Source: Cinnamomum chago
Lineage: Eukaryota > Streptophyta > Magnoliopsida > Laurales > Lauraceae
NCBI GenBank assembly: GCA_038049695.1
Contig: CP142456.1
Coordinates: 23,036,501-23,100,500, forward strand
Direction of reading: 5' to 3'
DNA: 64,000 nt
The position numbers and the translations under genes are program-made. Shown one piece after another: positions 44,298-53,639 of the stretch. Positions within the stretch are counted from its first letter, which is position 1, and each line of letters starts with the position of its first letter. The notes below the pieces were generated by a model. That model had not been told where the DNA came from, searched no databases, and worked only from the letters and a program-made list of their open reading frames with translations.

Positions 44298-44690
44298 GCA
44301 AGGCTCTCCTAACCTCAAGCTTAGGATAAAGTAAGATCAAGTGTGTAGTGGGGCCCACCTGGAGACCCACATGGGGATGGGGATTGGGGGGATTTCAAGG
44401 ACTCCCTTGGATCTTCTTCTCTGCAAAAAACCAGCCTCAGCCGTGATTTCTATCATCTCCATATGGGCCCAAAAGTTTAATGATTAATAGTTCATTCAGA
44501 TCGATACATAGTCGATCCAACGGTCCAGTAAATTCGGATCTGACCGAAAGTTGGTGGACATGTGCAATTAAGAAGGGTCGTTTGTTTGGTTCATTTGGAT
44601 GGATCAAAGGTGGGCCCTACAAGTATGAGCTTACAAGATTTTATCATAAACTTAAGCTTAGGAAAGCCTTGCTCTATATATATATAAATA
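43878..44690. repeat. Right arm of the 11-kb inverted repeat (outer part, nested MITEs)
   Basis: Blocks D (43896-44058), B (44078-44259) and A (44296-44674) separated by TA tracts (44059-44077, 44260-44295, 44675-44686). Block A is complete here: its ends gcaaggctctcctaacctca and the reverse complement of aggaaagccttgc match. The left-arm A lacks about 120 bases of this. The order mirrors the left arm exactly apart from block C. Confidence 0.85.
44296..44674. mobile_element. MITE A, complete copy, hairpin-tipped
   Basis: 379 bp with inverted ends (gcaaggctctcctaacctca / tgagcttacaag…ttaggaaagccttgc); each end holds a small stem TCCTAA…TTAGGA. Flanked by TA tracts on both sides. The inside (ggcccatatggagatgatag side) is shared with 33538-33802 in the opposite direction. 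Confidence 0.8.
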
Positions 44691-44850
44691 ATTGCGTGGG
44701 AGAGTACTAATTGCTTGCCAAGCAAGGTTGGATTTACTTTGACTGTGCCCTATAATGTATTGCGGCTTCCTCAGCAACTTCTCAGGGTGCTGTAGGTTCC
44801 CAGCTGCTTCTTGGGTCATGGAAGGAGTCAGATACGTTAAGCTAGAAAGT
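44690..44850 (-). promoter_or_regulatory. Promoter remnant of the small-gene family (copy 0)
   Basis: The stretch tatatataaataattgcgtg, then ggagagtactaattgcttgc and caagcaaggttgg, matches the upstream region of the small gene at 52460-52621 (tatatatataactgtgtggg, attaattgcttgccaagcaa). It includes the near-palindrome TGCTTGCCAAGCA at 44712-44724. The coding body that should follow to the left is absent: the TATA tract leads straight into MITE A. So the element complex sits in, or right at, this TATA box. Confidence 0.65.
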
Positions 44851-45199
44851 CCAGCAGCCAAATAGACGTGGTCAGCAAATGGAAGTACCTGGTTGGATTT
44901 CACCACCTCTATTGCTATTGGATGGGCCCACAAATTTCTCATTCCTTTCTCAGTCTACTGCAGTTGGACTTTCCTCAGCATTGCTGGAAATCTAAGACTT
45001 TTTACCCGGAGAAGATTGTAAATTCTCCAAATGTTATTACTACTGTCTTTTTTTTTTTTTTTTTAAATCAGCTTGCAATCCTAGCATCTGAATGCTGAAA
45101 TTTGAAGAATTTGAATGGTTGAATTAACATTTTAAATGGTTGGGATTTTAAAATTCCACTTATCAAAAATGTTTTTTTTTTTAAATGAAATTCGTTTGA

Positions 45200-45737
45200 G
45201 AGGATATTGCTATCAAAAGTTTCCACATTCAGAATTTCTTCTCTTTCAAGGAGAGGGCTCCGATAGCAACCCTTCGCGATGCTAAATGTGATTGGAAAAT
45301 GTGATTGGAAGGGAAGGAAGGGAAGGATGGGTAAGGATCTGCACTATGAAGGTGAACAAATCAGCTAGATATATATAGGTTATTCTTAGATCTTGATTTT
45401 TGGTCCTAAATGTTAAATCACTATATTTGACAAATTTATCTAGATAAAAAAATCAACCCTGGAAACTGTACAGGTAGGTGCCAACTCAAGCATGGGTAAG
45501 TTCTTTTTCTCACAGTCCCATGTCCTCTATTTGGAATCGATTGCTCGTGGATGACGCCCAATTAGTAAAATTTGAAACTCTCAAAATTGAAATCCCCACT
45601 TTGAATGAGCTCTCCCCCAATTTCACTTCAGTAGAAAGTGTTTTATATGTTATTAGACTTCCATAGAAATTTCACTTTAAATGACACCGCCTCTTTTGAA
45701 ATTTTACGGGCCACGTAGTGGAGCCTTGATCACCGAT
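45200..45737. other. Spacer without recognised gene
   Basis: No gene or element ends seen. Short homopolymers at 45049-45065 and 45171-45182 lie just before it. Confidence 0.5.
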
Positions 45738-45747
45738 GATACGAAGC

Positions 45748-46942
45748 ATGGTTTAAAATCTCGGTCTCGGTCGCGGTATCGGCCGGGCCGAAAAACCGAT
45801 ATGATATCGGTATCGGTCGCGGATATCGGTCTGTCGCGGTCATCGGGGTGTGAATTTTTTTTTAATAAAAAAAAAATCGCAAAAATATCCAAAAAATCCA
45901 GAATATTAGAAAATACTGGAAAACTATATTTGTTTCCATTAATAACAACAATAAATCAAAATCTCGGTCACCTTAAGTTATGAGTCCTGTCTTTGTCGCA
46001 GACTCGCAGTTCACTGTCTTTTTTCCAGTATTTCATATAATGCAAACATTATTGATGCTCTGCTCATGATCAATTTATAAGTGTCAAATATAAGAAGATA
46101 AAGATAACATATCAATCATCATTTAATATTAACTTAATCATCAAATAAAGTTGTGAAATTCAAGACCCTAAAGATTAGTGAATGAGATAGTGAGTTAGTG
46201 ACTGAGATAGATAAATCATAAAGCACTTGGGCATCAAATTTTTTGGAAAACAAAAATTAATAAAATCATTTTCAAAATCCTAAATATATAGATCTAACAT
46301 AAAAGTATGTAGATCTATCATTTACACACCATACAATGATCATGAATCATTAAAACAACATATTTATGATGAAATCCTCAAAAAATGATATATTATAATT
46401 CAAATATTAAAAAATCCGAAAATAAAAAAAATTGAAAAAAAATTTCAAAATCATGTGTATGAGTAGATCTAGCATGAAAGTATATAGATCTAACTTCTAA
46501 ATGAAGAAAACAACACAATTACACAAGTGAGTAAGTGACAAACCTCTATGCTTCATCTATAAAAAAAAAAAAAAAAAAAAAAAAACATAATATGCTTTAA
46601 GTTGATTTCCTCTTACCTTAGATAATATTTTCTTCAAAAAATAGAAGTGAGATTTGAAAATATGAAAGAGAGATGGTAGATGCTGCTATTGCCAGTAAAG
46701 GCATTGAGAAGAGAGGAGAAGAAGATGAAGATGGGAGAAGAATCATAAAAATTAGGGTTTTTATGCTTTTTATACATCTCGCCCGATATAATGGTCATCT
46801 CGGCCGATATATCGGCCGAGATATTGAAAATACCGAGATAATGGTCATCTCGGCCGAGATGGGCCGAGATAATGGTGAAAACAGCCCGAGACCGATATCT
46901 CAGTGAGATATCGGCCCGATCTCGGCCGAGATTTTAAACCAT
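45748..46942. mobile_element. Non-autonomous MULE with 9-bp target duplication
   Basis: About 1.2 kb. Ends atggtttaaaatctcgg and ccgagattttaaaccat are exact inverted copies, and GATACGAAG (9 bp) lies on both sides (45738-45746 and 46943-46951), the hallmark of Mutator-like elements; one extra C sits at 45747. Both ends are rich in tcggccgatatcggtc-like words; the middle is AT-rich with repeated atatagatctaac.taaaagtat. No transposase. It lies 10 bases beyond the stop codon of the small gene at 46961-47140. Confidence 0.9.
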
Positions 46943-46960
46943 GATACGAAGAACTTGTGC

Positions 46961-47140
46961 TCATAAAAGCGGCAAAATTCTCCACGTCTTTTCAAGGGAA
47001 CTGACAGCGTAGTAGGAGACTACAATTGGGGGCTTTGATTTGGGGTTGCTTTTGGTTTTCACTTTCTTTTTGTGTCCAGTATCATTGGAAAGTCGCCAAC
47101 GAGATCCAAGACAACAGAAAACAGCAGATAAGAGGCCCAT
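46961..47140 (-). CDS. Small plant protein, 59 aa (copy 1 of a local family)
   Basis: Starts ATG at 47140 (MGLLSAVFCCLGSRWRLSND) and ends TGA at 46961. It has a hydrophobic, Cys-containing N-terminus, a Lys/Pro-rich middle (KKKVKTKSNPKSK) and a PPIVVSYYAVSS motif that matches SPIPVSY in the copies at 52.5 and 57.8 kb. These features resemble small plant-specific proteins of unknown function ending in a PI(P/V)VSYFP-type tail. Upstream, a long TATA-like tract lies at 47268-47292, and TGCTTGCCGAGCA at 47310-47322 corresponds to the palindrome of the other copies. The C-terminus differs from copy 2 (…EKTWRILPLL), perhaps altered at the end. No lesion seen in the frame. Confidence 0.55.
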   Translation of the reverse strand: MGLLSAVFCCLGSRWRLSNDTGHKKKVKTKSNPKSKPPIVVSYYAVSSLEKTWRILPLL

Positions 47141-47599
47141 TGTATTTCTTTTGGTTTCTAGAACTGGTTCTGGAAGAAATGCCTTTCTCAAATATTCTAT
47201 AGAGAGTCGCCAGGACTCTTAAGTTTTTTCTTCTAAGATGATGTGCACAGCATAAAGCAAGGGACTATCTATATAATATTATATTATATATGCGCGTGAG
47301 ACTATTTCATGCTTGCCGAGCAATGAAGATGGACCAAGACTTTGGCCGTCTGAGTCCAATTAGTCTAAAATCTATTGATGCTTCCTTCCTCACCAAGACT
47401 TTGACCATCACACACAAACCATCTCACACAAATTGTCTAAAATCTATTGATTCTTCCTCAGCAATATTTTGGGTTGGGGGTTGGGGGGGAAGGACTCCCC
47501 TGTTTGGACCAAACAGGCCATTTCCTTTGGGTGCTGCCTCTTGTCAGCTTACGGATGGAGAAAACTCAGCTGTCAAATAGGCGACCATCATAGAAATTT

Positions 47600-48265
47600 G
47601 AAAGGGGCTCGGTTAGCTATTTGTTTTGAAAAAACCGTTAATTGAACCATATTTTATAGTTTTCAGTTTTTAAAAAACCGTAACAGTAATTGTATCCTAA
47701 AAAACCGTTTAAAACCGAGCTGCAGTTAACCGCATTAGACAGTTCGATTATAGTTAATTATCACTTAAAAAAATCTATCTTTGCCCTTTGACTTTGCATG
47801 CAGAACAACACTATCATTTTTCACATACCAAATAAAACAACACTATCATTTTTCACGTAAAAACACAACTAAAAGTGTAAAATGATACTACAAAACATCT
47901 ATCGTGAAATACAATTCTAGGAAATATGAGACAAGTATAATCCAACTCACAAAATAATTGTATTCTCAGAATGAGAAAGGGTTTTTGTTTTGGCAGAATG
48001 GGAAAGGGCGCTTAATTTAAGTCATTTTATTTCGTTTAGGCCCTTTAGTTTTTTTTATTAGTGTAACGGTTGGGTTAACGGTGAGTTTTGGGAAAACGGA
48101 TACGGTTTGGGTCGATTAATAACAGTGAGTCAAGATTGAAAACCGTAATCAAACCGCGAAGTACGATTTTAATAATCGTAACCGTAACCGAACCGTAAAA
48201 CATGGTTATTAACCGTTGGTTCTGTTTGGTCGGTTAGACGGTTTTTTTTTTTTACACCCCTAGCC
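47600..48265. mobile_element. Probable DNA-element remnant rich in AACCGTTAA words
   Basis: Bounded by gctcggttagctatttg on the left and ggtcggttagacggtttttt plus acacccctagcc on the right. Repeated words aaaaccgtt, aaccgtaac and ggttaacggt occur in both directions. The right edge aggggtgtaaaaaaa (reverse complement) is common at ends of plant DNA elements. No clean target duplication or transposase, so the family is open. Confidence 0.4.
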
Positions 48266-48488
48266 AACGACCCACAGTCATGATGGAAAACTGACTTTCG
48301 AAAATTCTGATAGCCTCTGTGCGACGAGAGGGAACTGTAGTTGAGAAGAAAATTATTTAGATTCTTTCGGTGGGCTTTTTGTTTGGTGTGACACACTTTT
48401 GAACATGAAAAAGGAAACAATAAACTAATTTCCTTGCACCTAGAAGCTTTCAATTTCGTATTGCTAGGGTAGGAACGAAAATCTGTTT

Positions 48489-50701
48489 TGTTAGGGTTTT
48501 TGTAGATTGCAATTTGATGGATGCATAATCATTCTAGCATCATTTGATTCACACACTTGCATTGTTTTAGATAAACTTGAAATCTTGTTTTATTCATGCA
48601 TTGCTTTTAAGATTTGTAAAAGTATCAATTTATGCATGATTTGCTTTAAAACTTGGATGCATTTGATTTTGAAAAGAGTTTTAGAAATCAAGCTAGCCTT
48701 TGGTTTTAAAGTTTTGAATCATTTTAGGCTTTGTGTGTTTCATGTTTTTAAACATCTTAGAATGATTTAAAACATGTTTTTAAGCTTGATTATATGGCCC
48801 AAATAGTTCCACAAAGAAAAACTTTGAAATTGCAAAATATTGAAATTTGGGGTCCCGGCAGTGTCGCCGGTCGACCGGCGCAGAGGTCCCGGCCGACCGG
48901 GAACACTGCAGGCAGAAAGTTGGCCTGATGCACCAACGGTCAGAATTATGACCGTTGTGTGATCCCGGTCGACCGAGACCTGTTTGCAGGTCGACCGAGG
49001 ACTAGCCGTTGGGCACTTTTTGCTATAAATATAGTTCTTTCCTTTGCCAAAAGTTGGGAATTTTAAGCCCCTCCTTTAGAGGTTTTGAGGCATATTCAAG
49101 GGAAATGAACTAAGGGATGAAGAAGAGCATTAGGAAAGCTAAAGCTTGGATTAATGAAGTTAAATATCCAAGTAGGCTTTACTTTCCTTAATCATATGTT
49201 TTCATGCTTTGTTTTATTTTTGGTAAATCATTTCTAGCATGTTAAACTATGTTTGTGTTGTGTCCTTAACATGTTTTTTTGTTTTGAGTTGATTTATTGT
49301 TTTGGATACAACACCATATGATTCAATCCAAGTAGTACTTAATCTTTGGTAAATCTAAGTAGATCATGTTAATGAAAGAACCTTTGAAATTATATGTAAC
49401 ATGATTCCTATACTTGGTTGAATCTTTGGTTGTTGTTTTCCATCATAAGAAAATCACTTTCAAAACTATCTTATGTTTTGGACTCATCTTCTTTACAAAT
49501 CATATGTTTTCATGTTTTGTTTTATCATTGGTAAATCTTTAGTAACATGATAAACTATGATGTGTTGTATCCTTAGCATGTTTTATACTTTGAATAGATC
49601 TATTGTTTTGGATGCATCACCATTTGATTCAATCTAAGTAGTACTTTATCTTTGGTAAATCTAAGTAGATCATGTTAATGGAAACATCTTTGAAATTAGA
49701 TGTAACATGATCCATATACTTGGTTGAATCTTTGGTTGTTGTTTTCCATCATAAGAAAATCTCTTTCAAATGTATCTTATGTTTTGGATTCAACATCTTT
49801 ACAAATCATATGTGTATTATTGTTTTAAAGTTTCACAACTTGCCTTACTTTGATAGGTATATCACTTTCAAGTTGTATTTATAACTACATATGATTTGTC
49901 CCCTCTTTTCAATCAAATCTATTTTTATGTTTTGAGCTACATGTTGATTTGATTGACATCCCTATGCTTCACATGTTTAGAGCTAATTAATTTCATACAA
50001 CTTGTAAATCTTTGATCTCATTAACAAGTTGTTACTTTTAACATGTGATTAGCATTTCCTCAATCATAAATGTTTTTGAGCTAAAACTTTCAATAGCCTT
50101 AGGCATACATTTATGAGCTTTCATTTTCAAAATGATTGAGGACCACACACACACACTTCATGTACTTTCATCTTTGCATTCATAGTGTGAGTGTGTATTA
50201 GATTTTCACTTCCATATCCGCCTAATTAAGAGGCATTGTAATGAGCTTAATTGAATCTCCATCAAGTGTTTATAGACACTATCTTAGTGAGATAACCAAC
50301 CTTGTGGTTGAAGAGGTTATTGCTTAGCCTATAAAAGCATAATGTATAGGTTGATGTTAAGCCTTTAAAAACATCAATGTAAAGGTTATTGCTTAGCCTT
50401 GAAAAGCATATTGTAAAGGTTATTGCTTAGCCTATTGAAAAGCATAAATAGTGGAAATCCGGTGGGGTGTTGGATCACAAGCCGGTAGTGGATGTAGGCA
50501 TTGAGGCCGAACCACTATAAATACTTGTGTGATGGTGATTGCTTTGTGGTGATTCTTTTGTTAGCTTCCGCATCTTGTATGATTAATCATCACATGTGAC
50601 TAGTTTGTTTTAAAGAAGTTAAAATTGATTAAAATTGGTCATAATTGAAGCTCACCCTATTCACCCCCCCCCCCCTAGGGTTCGGATCCCCTGGACTTTC
50701 A
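48489..50701 (+). mobile_element. Solo LTR (2.2 kb), copia-like
   Basis: Starts TGTTAGGGTTTTTGTAG and ends CCCCTGGACTTTCA; TGTTT is duplicated on both sides (48484-48488 and 50702-50706). A TATA box lies in gctataaatatag near 49022, after a GC-rich block with repeated ggtcgaccgg words (48850-49010). The 3' end has the C-run and ctaggg typical of the ends of some large copia LTRs. No coding domains inside, so it is a solo LTR. Confidence 0.85.
49190..49800 (+). repeat. Tandem duplication of about 305 bp in the solo LTR
   Basis: Two copies, about 49190-49495 and 49496-49800, each beginning aatcatatgttttcatg.ttt and containing aagtagtactt.atctttgg and gaatctttggttgttgtttt. They are about 90% alike by eye. 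Confidence 0.85.
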
Positions 50702-50767
50702 TGTTTCTCTTGTGAAAAAAAAAAAAATATGAGGAGAGTGAAATCCTCTTATCATACAAAGAGGTCT

Positions 50768-51105
50768 TAAAAGGGCGTGTTTGATAATAGGTGACAAATA
50801 CATGAGGAGAAGATTTGAGGATTCCTCACTGCCATAAATTTAAAAACTTATTATTAAAGATTTGTGAAGCTGAGGAATTCACATTGATATGGGTGTGTAT
50901 TTGTATGTATAGATGAGAAGAATTGACATCAGCGTGTAAATCTGCAAAACTATGAATTCTCGAGTCCTATGAGGGAAGGCCAGACTTGAAAAATCCTCAA
51001 ATGATGAGGATTTCCACGGACCCACATGCGATTGTCAACATGGATTTATTAAATTCGTGAGGAAAACTGATGAGGTAACCGAAGAATTTGGCAGTCAAAC
51101 ATGAC
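50768..51105. mobile_element. Possible Harbinger-like MITE
   Basis: The left end aagggcgtgtttgataa and the reverse complement of the right end (ggtcatgtttgactgcc) match over the core catgtttga/cgtgtttga; TAA-like triplets lie on both sides. The inside carries gatttgaggattcctcact and gaggatttccacgg. About 340 bp, no coding sense. Confidence 0.4.
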
Positions 51106-51109
51106 CTAA

Positions 51110-52100
51110 CGCTTTCAAAACCTAGTGATTGGGCTTGCTAATTAAACATAAGACCATCCCAAAAAATCATGTTTTTGATGATGGTTTTGCATTAAAAATA
51201 TATCGCTTGATTGTAACCCAATTTCAACTTATGCACTTCTTAGACTTCGTTACTAGAGAGTCCTGTTCAAGAGTCCCGCATGATACATCAGATAATGTTG
51301 AAAAGAAAATATCATTTATATATGTTTACTTGACGGACCTTATTAAGTTGGATTGCCTAGTCATGTTTGATTGTGGACAAATTTGGTGAAAGAGAATATC
51401 TTAGTAAATTTTGGCCCTCCCTCAATGTTTAATTATTATTTTCTGTAGATTTATTTTCACGAAACCTAGTGAAATAATATATTTGTGGATCGGTGCAAAA
51501 TTAAGAATAGTATCAATCCAACTGAAGACTTGAGCCACCACTTATTCATGTAGGGGTATTTGATATTAATGCCTAGAGAGTAAAAAAAAAGGGAAACTCC
51601 AAGGAGACTCAAGTGCCATTTGGAATTTCTGCTTTTTGTGTATATTTGATTTAAAACTAATTCAAATAGATGTTTCAATATTTTAGTGTATATATATATA
51701 TATATATTTTTGGTTTGCCCTCTTGGATCCCAGGATAATTCTGTGATACCATGATGCCAACACTTGTCAACTAGGAGTGTGTTGCCCCTTTATTACATTT
51801 AAATTTCAGGTGCTTCATACAGGTCTTATAACTGGACCAATGGTTGGTCTGGACCACTGGTCCGGGTTGGAGTTTCACTCCGTAACATGCATCCCATCAA
51901 CCCAAAACGAATTTAGGTTTCAACGTATATCCAACTAGAGGTTAAAAGACCCAAGCCCAATATTTACAAGTTCGGTTGGCACTTGGCAGGTCAATTAGTA
52001 AGTTCGGGAAATGCACTCGGGCTAACAGACGGAACGTCAACTTGGTTCAAAACTCAGAAGTCACAACTTGAACCAAACACATTTCATAAGAAAGCAGTAA
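51110..52100. other. Spacer without recognised gene
   Basis: No gene seen. (TA)n at 51689-51708. A segment with ctggaccaatggttggtctggaccactgg (51834-51862) is internally repeated. Confidence 0.5.
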
Positions 52101-52766
52101 AAGTCAACCCAAAATCACTATTAAATAAATAAGGTTTGATTGGTGCTCCTACCTTCCCAGACCAGACTCTTGGAAATGGTCCCAAGTCCAGTCCTGGAGG
52201 TAAGAACAAATCTCAATCTATACATATCTACATGAAACAACAGCATAAAAACATACATATTCCATTCATAGTACCCCCATAAGCTTGCCTTACAACACAG
52301 TTAGAGAGTCTCGACTTCACAGCAATGAATCAATCAATCACACCCCCTTCAAAACCCAAGTTCTGGCCCTTTTTTGTATTCTCCATAAGCAGGGAAATCA
52401 CATGAGCTCTTGAGAATCAGATGGAGCGTTTGCCAGATGAGAGAGAGATATATCTGATCCTACAAGAGAGACAAACGGGAATTGGCAAGGAAATAAGAAA
52501 CTGGAATTGGGGACTTCGATATGGGCTTGCGTTTGGGTTCAGCTTCGTTTTTCTGCCCATCATCACATGAGACTTGCGAAGGAGATCCAAAACAGCTGAA
52601 AACAGCTGACAAAAAGGCCATCTTTGTTTTCTTTTGATTTTTGGGAACTGGTTCAAGAATATCTCTTTCTTTTCCCTAGCTTTGTGGAGAGAGCTGCAAA
52701 TAAACTTGATTTGTATTCCTGCTTGTGATGAATTGCAGAGCAGAGAGGCAAGAGCCTATATATATA
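52100..52766 (-). repeat. Inverted segmental duplication, copy at 52 kb
   Basis: This 0.67-kb segment and 57660-58305 are inverted copies of each other, about 5 kb apart. They share the small gene, its leader, and about 350 bp downstream (cattgctgtgaagt.ga.act, tactatgaatggaatatgta, ggactt.g.accatttccaa and ttatttatttaatagtgatt-like text). So a whole gene unit was duplicated. Confidence 0.9.
52460..52621 (-). CDS. Small plant protein, 53 aa (copy 2, intact)
   Basis: ATG at 52621 (AAAGATGG context) to TAG at 52460. The protein begins MAFLSAVFSCFGSPSQVSCD, has a charged Lys/Glu/Pro middle (QKNEAEPKRKPISK) and ends SPIPVSYFLANSRLSLL. The layout (short hydrophobic Cys-containing N-terminus, basic linker, PIPVSYF tail) is that of small plant-specific proteins without known function; I recognise the pattern only loosely. 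The N-terminus could be a membrane-association or signal segment. A TATA box (52757-52766) lies 136 bases before the ATG. The neighbouring copies at 47 and 57.8 kb show that this coding frame, and not a longer one across it, is conserved. Confidence 0.7.
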   Translation of the reverse strand: MAFLSAVFSCFGSPSQVSCDDGQKNEAEPKRKPISKSPIPVSYFLANSRLSLL

Positions 52767-52825
52767 ACTGTGTGGGAGACTATTAATTGCTTGCCAAGCA
52801 AGGAAGGATTGACTTTGACTGTGTC
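52757..52825 (-). promoter_or_regulatory. TATA box, palindrome and W-box cores upstream of copy 2
   Basis: In gene direction: two TTGAC/GTCAA cores (GTCAAAGTCAA, 52809-52822 on the plus strand as ttgactttgactg), then the near-palindrome TGCTTGGCAAGCA (52788-52800), then TATATATA at 52757-52766. The palindrome is kept in the remnant at 44.7 kb and nearly in copy 1. WRKY factors bind TTGAC-type W boxes, so pathogen or stress control is possible but inferred. Confidence 0.5.
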
Positions 52826-53639
52826 AAAAAATGTATTGCTGCTTCCTCAACAAGTTCTGAGGGTGCTAGCGGTAGGTTCCCAGCTGCTTCATGGGTGATG
52901 GGGCTTGTTAGGCAATTCTACTATTTGAGTGAAATAAGGTAAAGCCTCCTTTATGAAAAAAAAAATTTCACTAAAAGCACTTTAATTCAAATTTTTTACT
53001 ATAATTTTTTCAAAAAGAAGTAAAAAAGTAACTTCATTTCTCCACTAAAAGATAAAAAAATTCTACTTTTCAATAAAAAAAAAACAGTAAAAAAGATTCT
53101 ATAAAAAACAACTAAAATCAAAATACTATCATAACCCACTGATATTTTATTATTTCTTCAAAATAACTTTTACTCCACTCAACTTTATTAGTAAAGCCCC
53201 TCCATGGTTGCACTTTTAGGCCCTATTTCTTTAGTGAAATTTTTATCAGGAATTCATCATGTCCAGGAATTCATCCGCTCACCACGTGTGGATGTTTCAA
53301 CGAAAAAAAGTCATTTAACTCTTTCCGGGTCCCGTTTGTCTTGGAGACGAAAAGAAGTAACGAAAATTGAGCTTTTCATTTCCCTCCATCGCCCGCCCTT
53401 TTGGTTTTCAAGCCCTATTTCTTTTCAGAGAGAGACGGAGAACGCCCAATTGAGTGACATCAATCTGCGGCACAGTTGAGAACGAGGCATCGCCCAGTTG
53501 AGTGACTTTTTTTCTTCTTTCATCTGCGGCACCGTTCGATCATCTGTAAGTACGTCAATCTGCGGCACCGCTTGAAAAGATCTGTCTCTCTCGCACAGTT
53601 GAGAACAAGGCATCCTATCCTCTTTTTTTTCTTATTGTG

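Noticed and set aside
52417-52656. A 79-aa frame overlapping the small gene
   Set aside because: It is a shifted reading of copy 2; only the 53-aa frame is shared with the paralogues at 47 and 57.8 kb.
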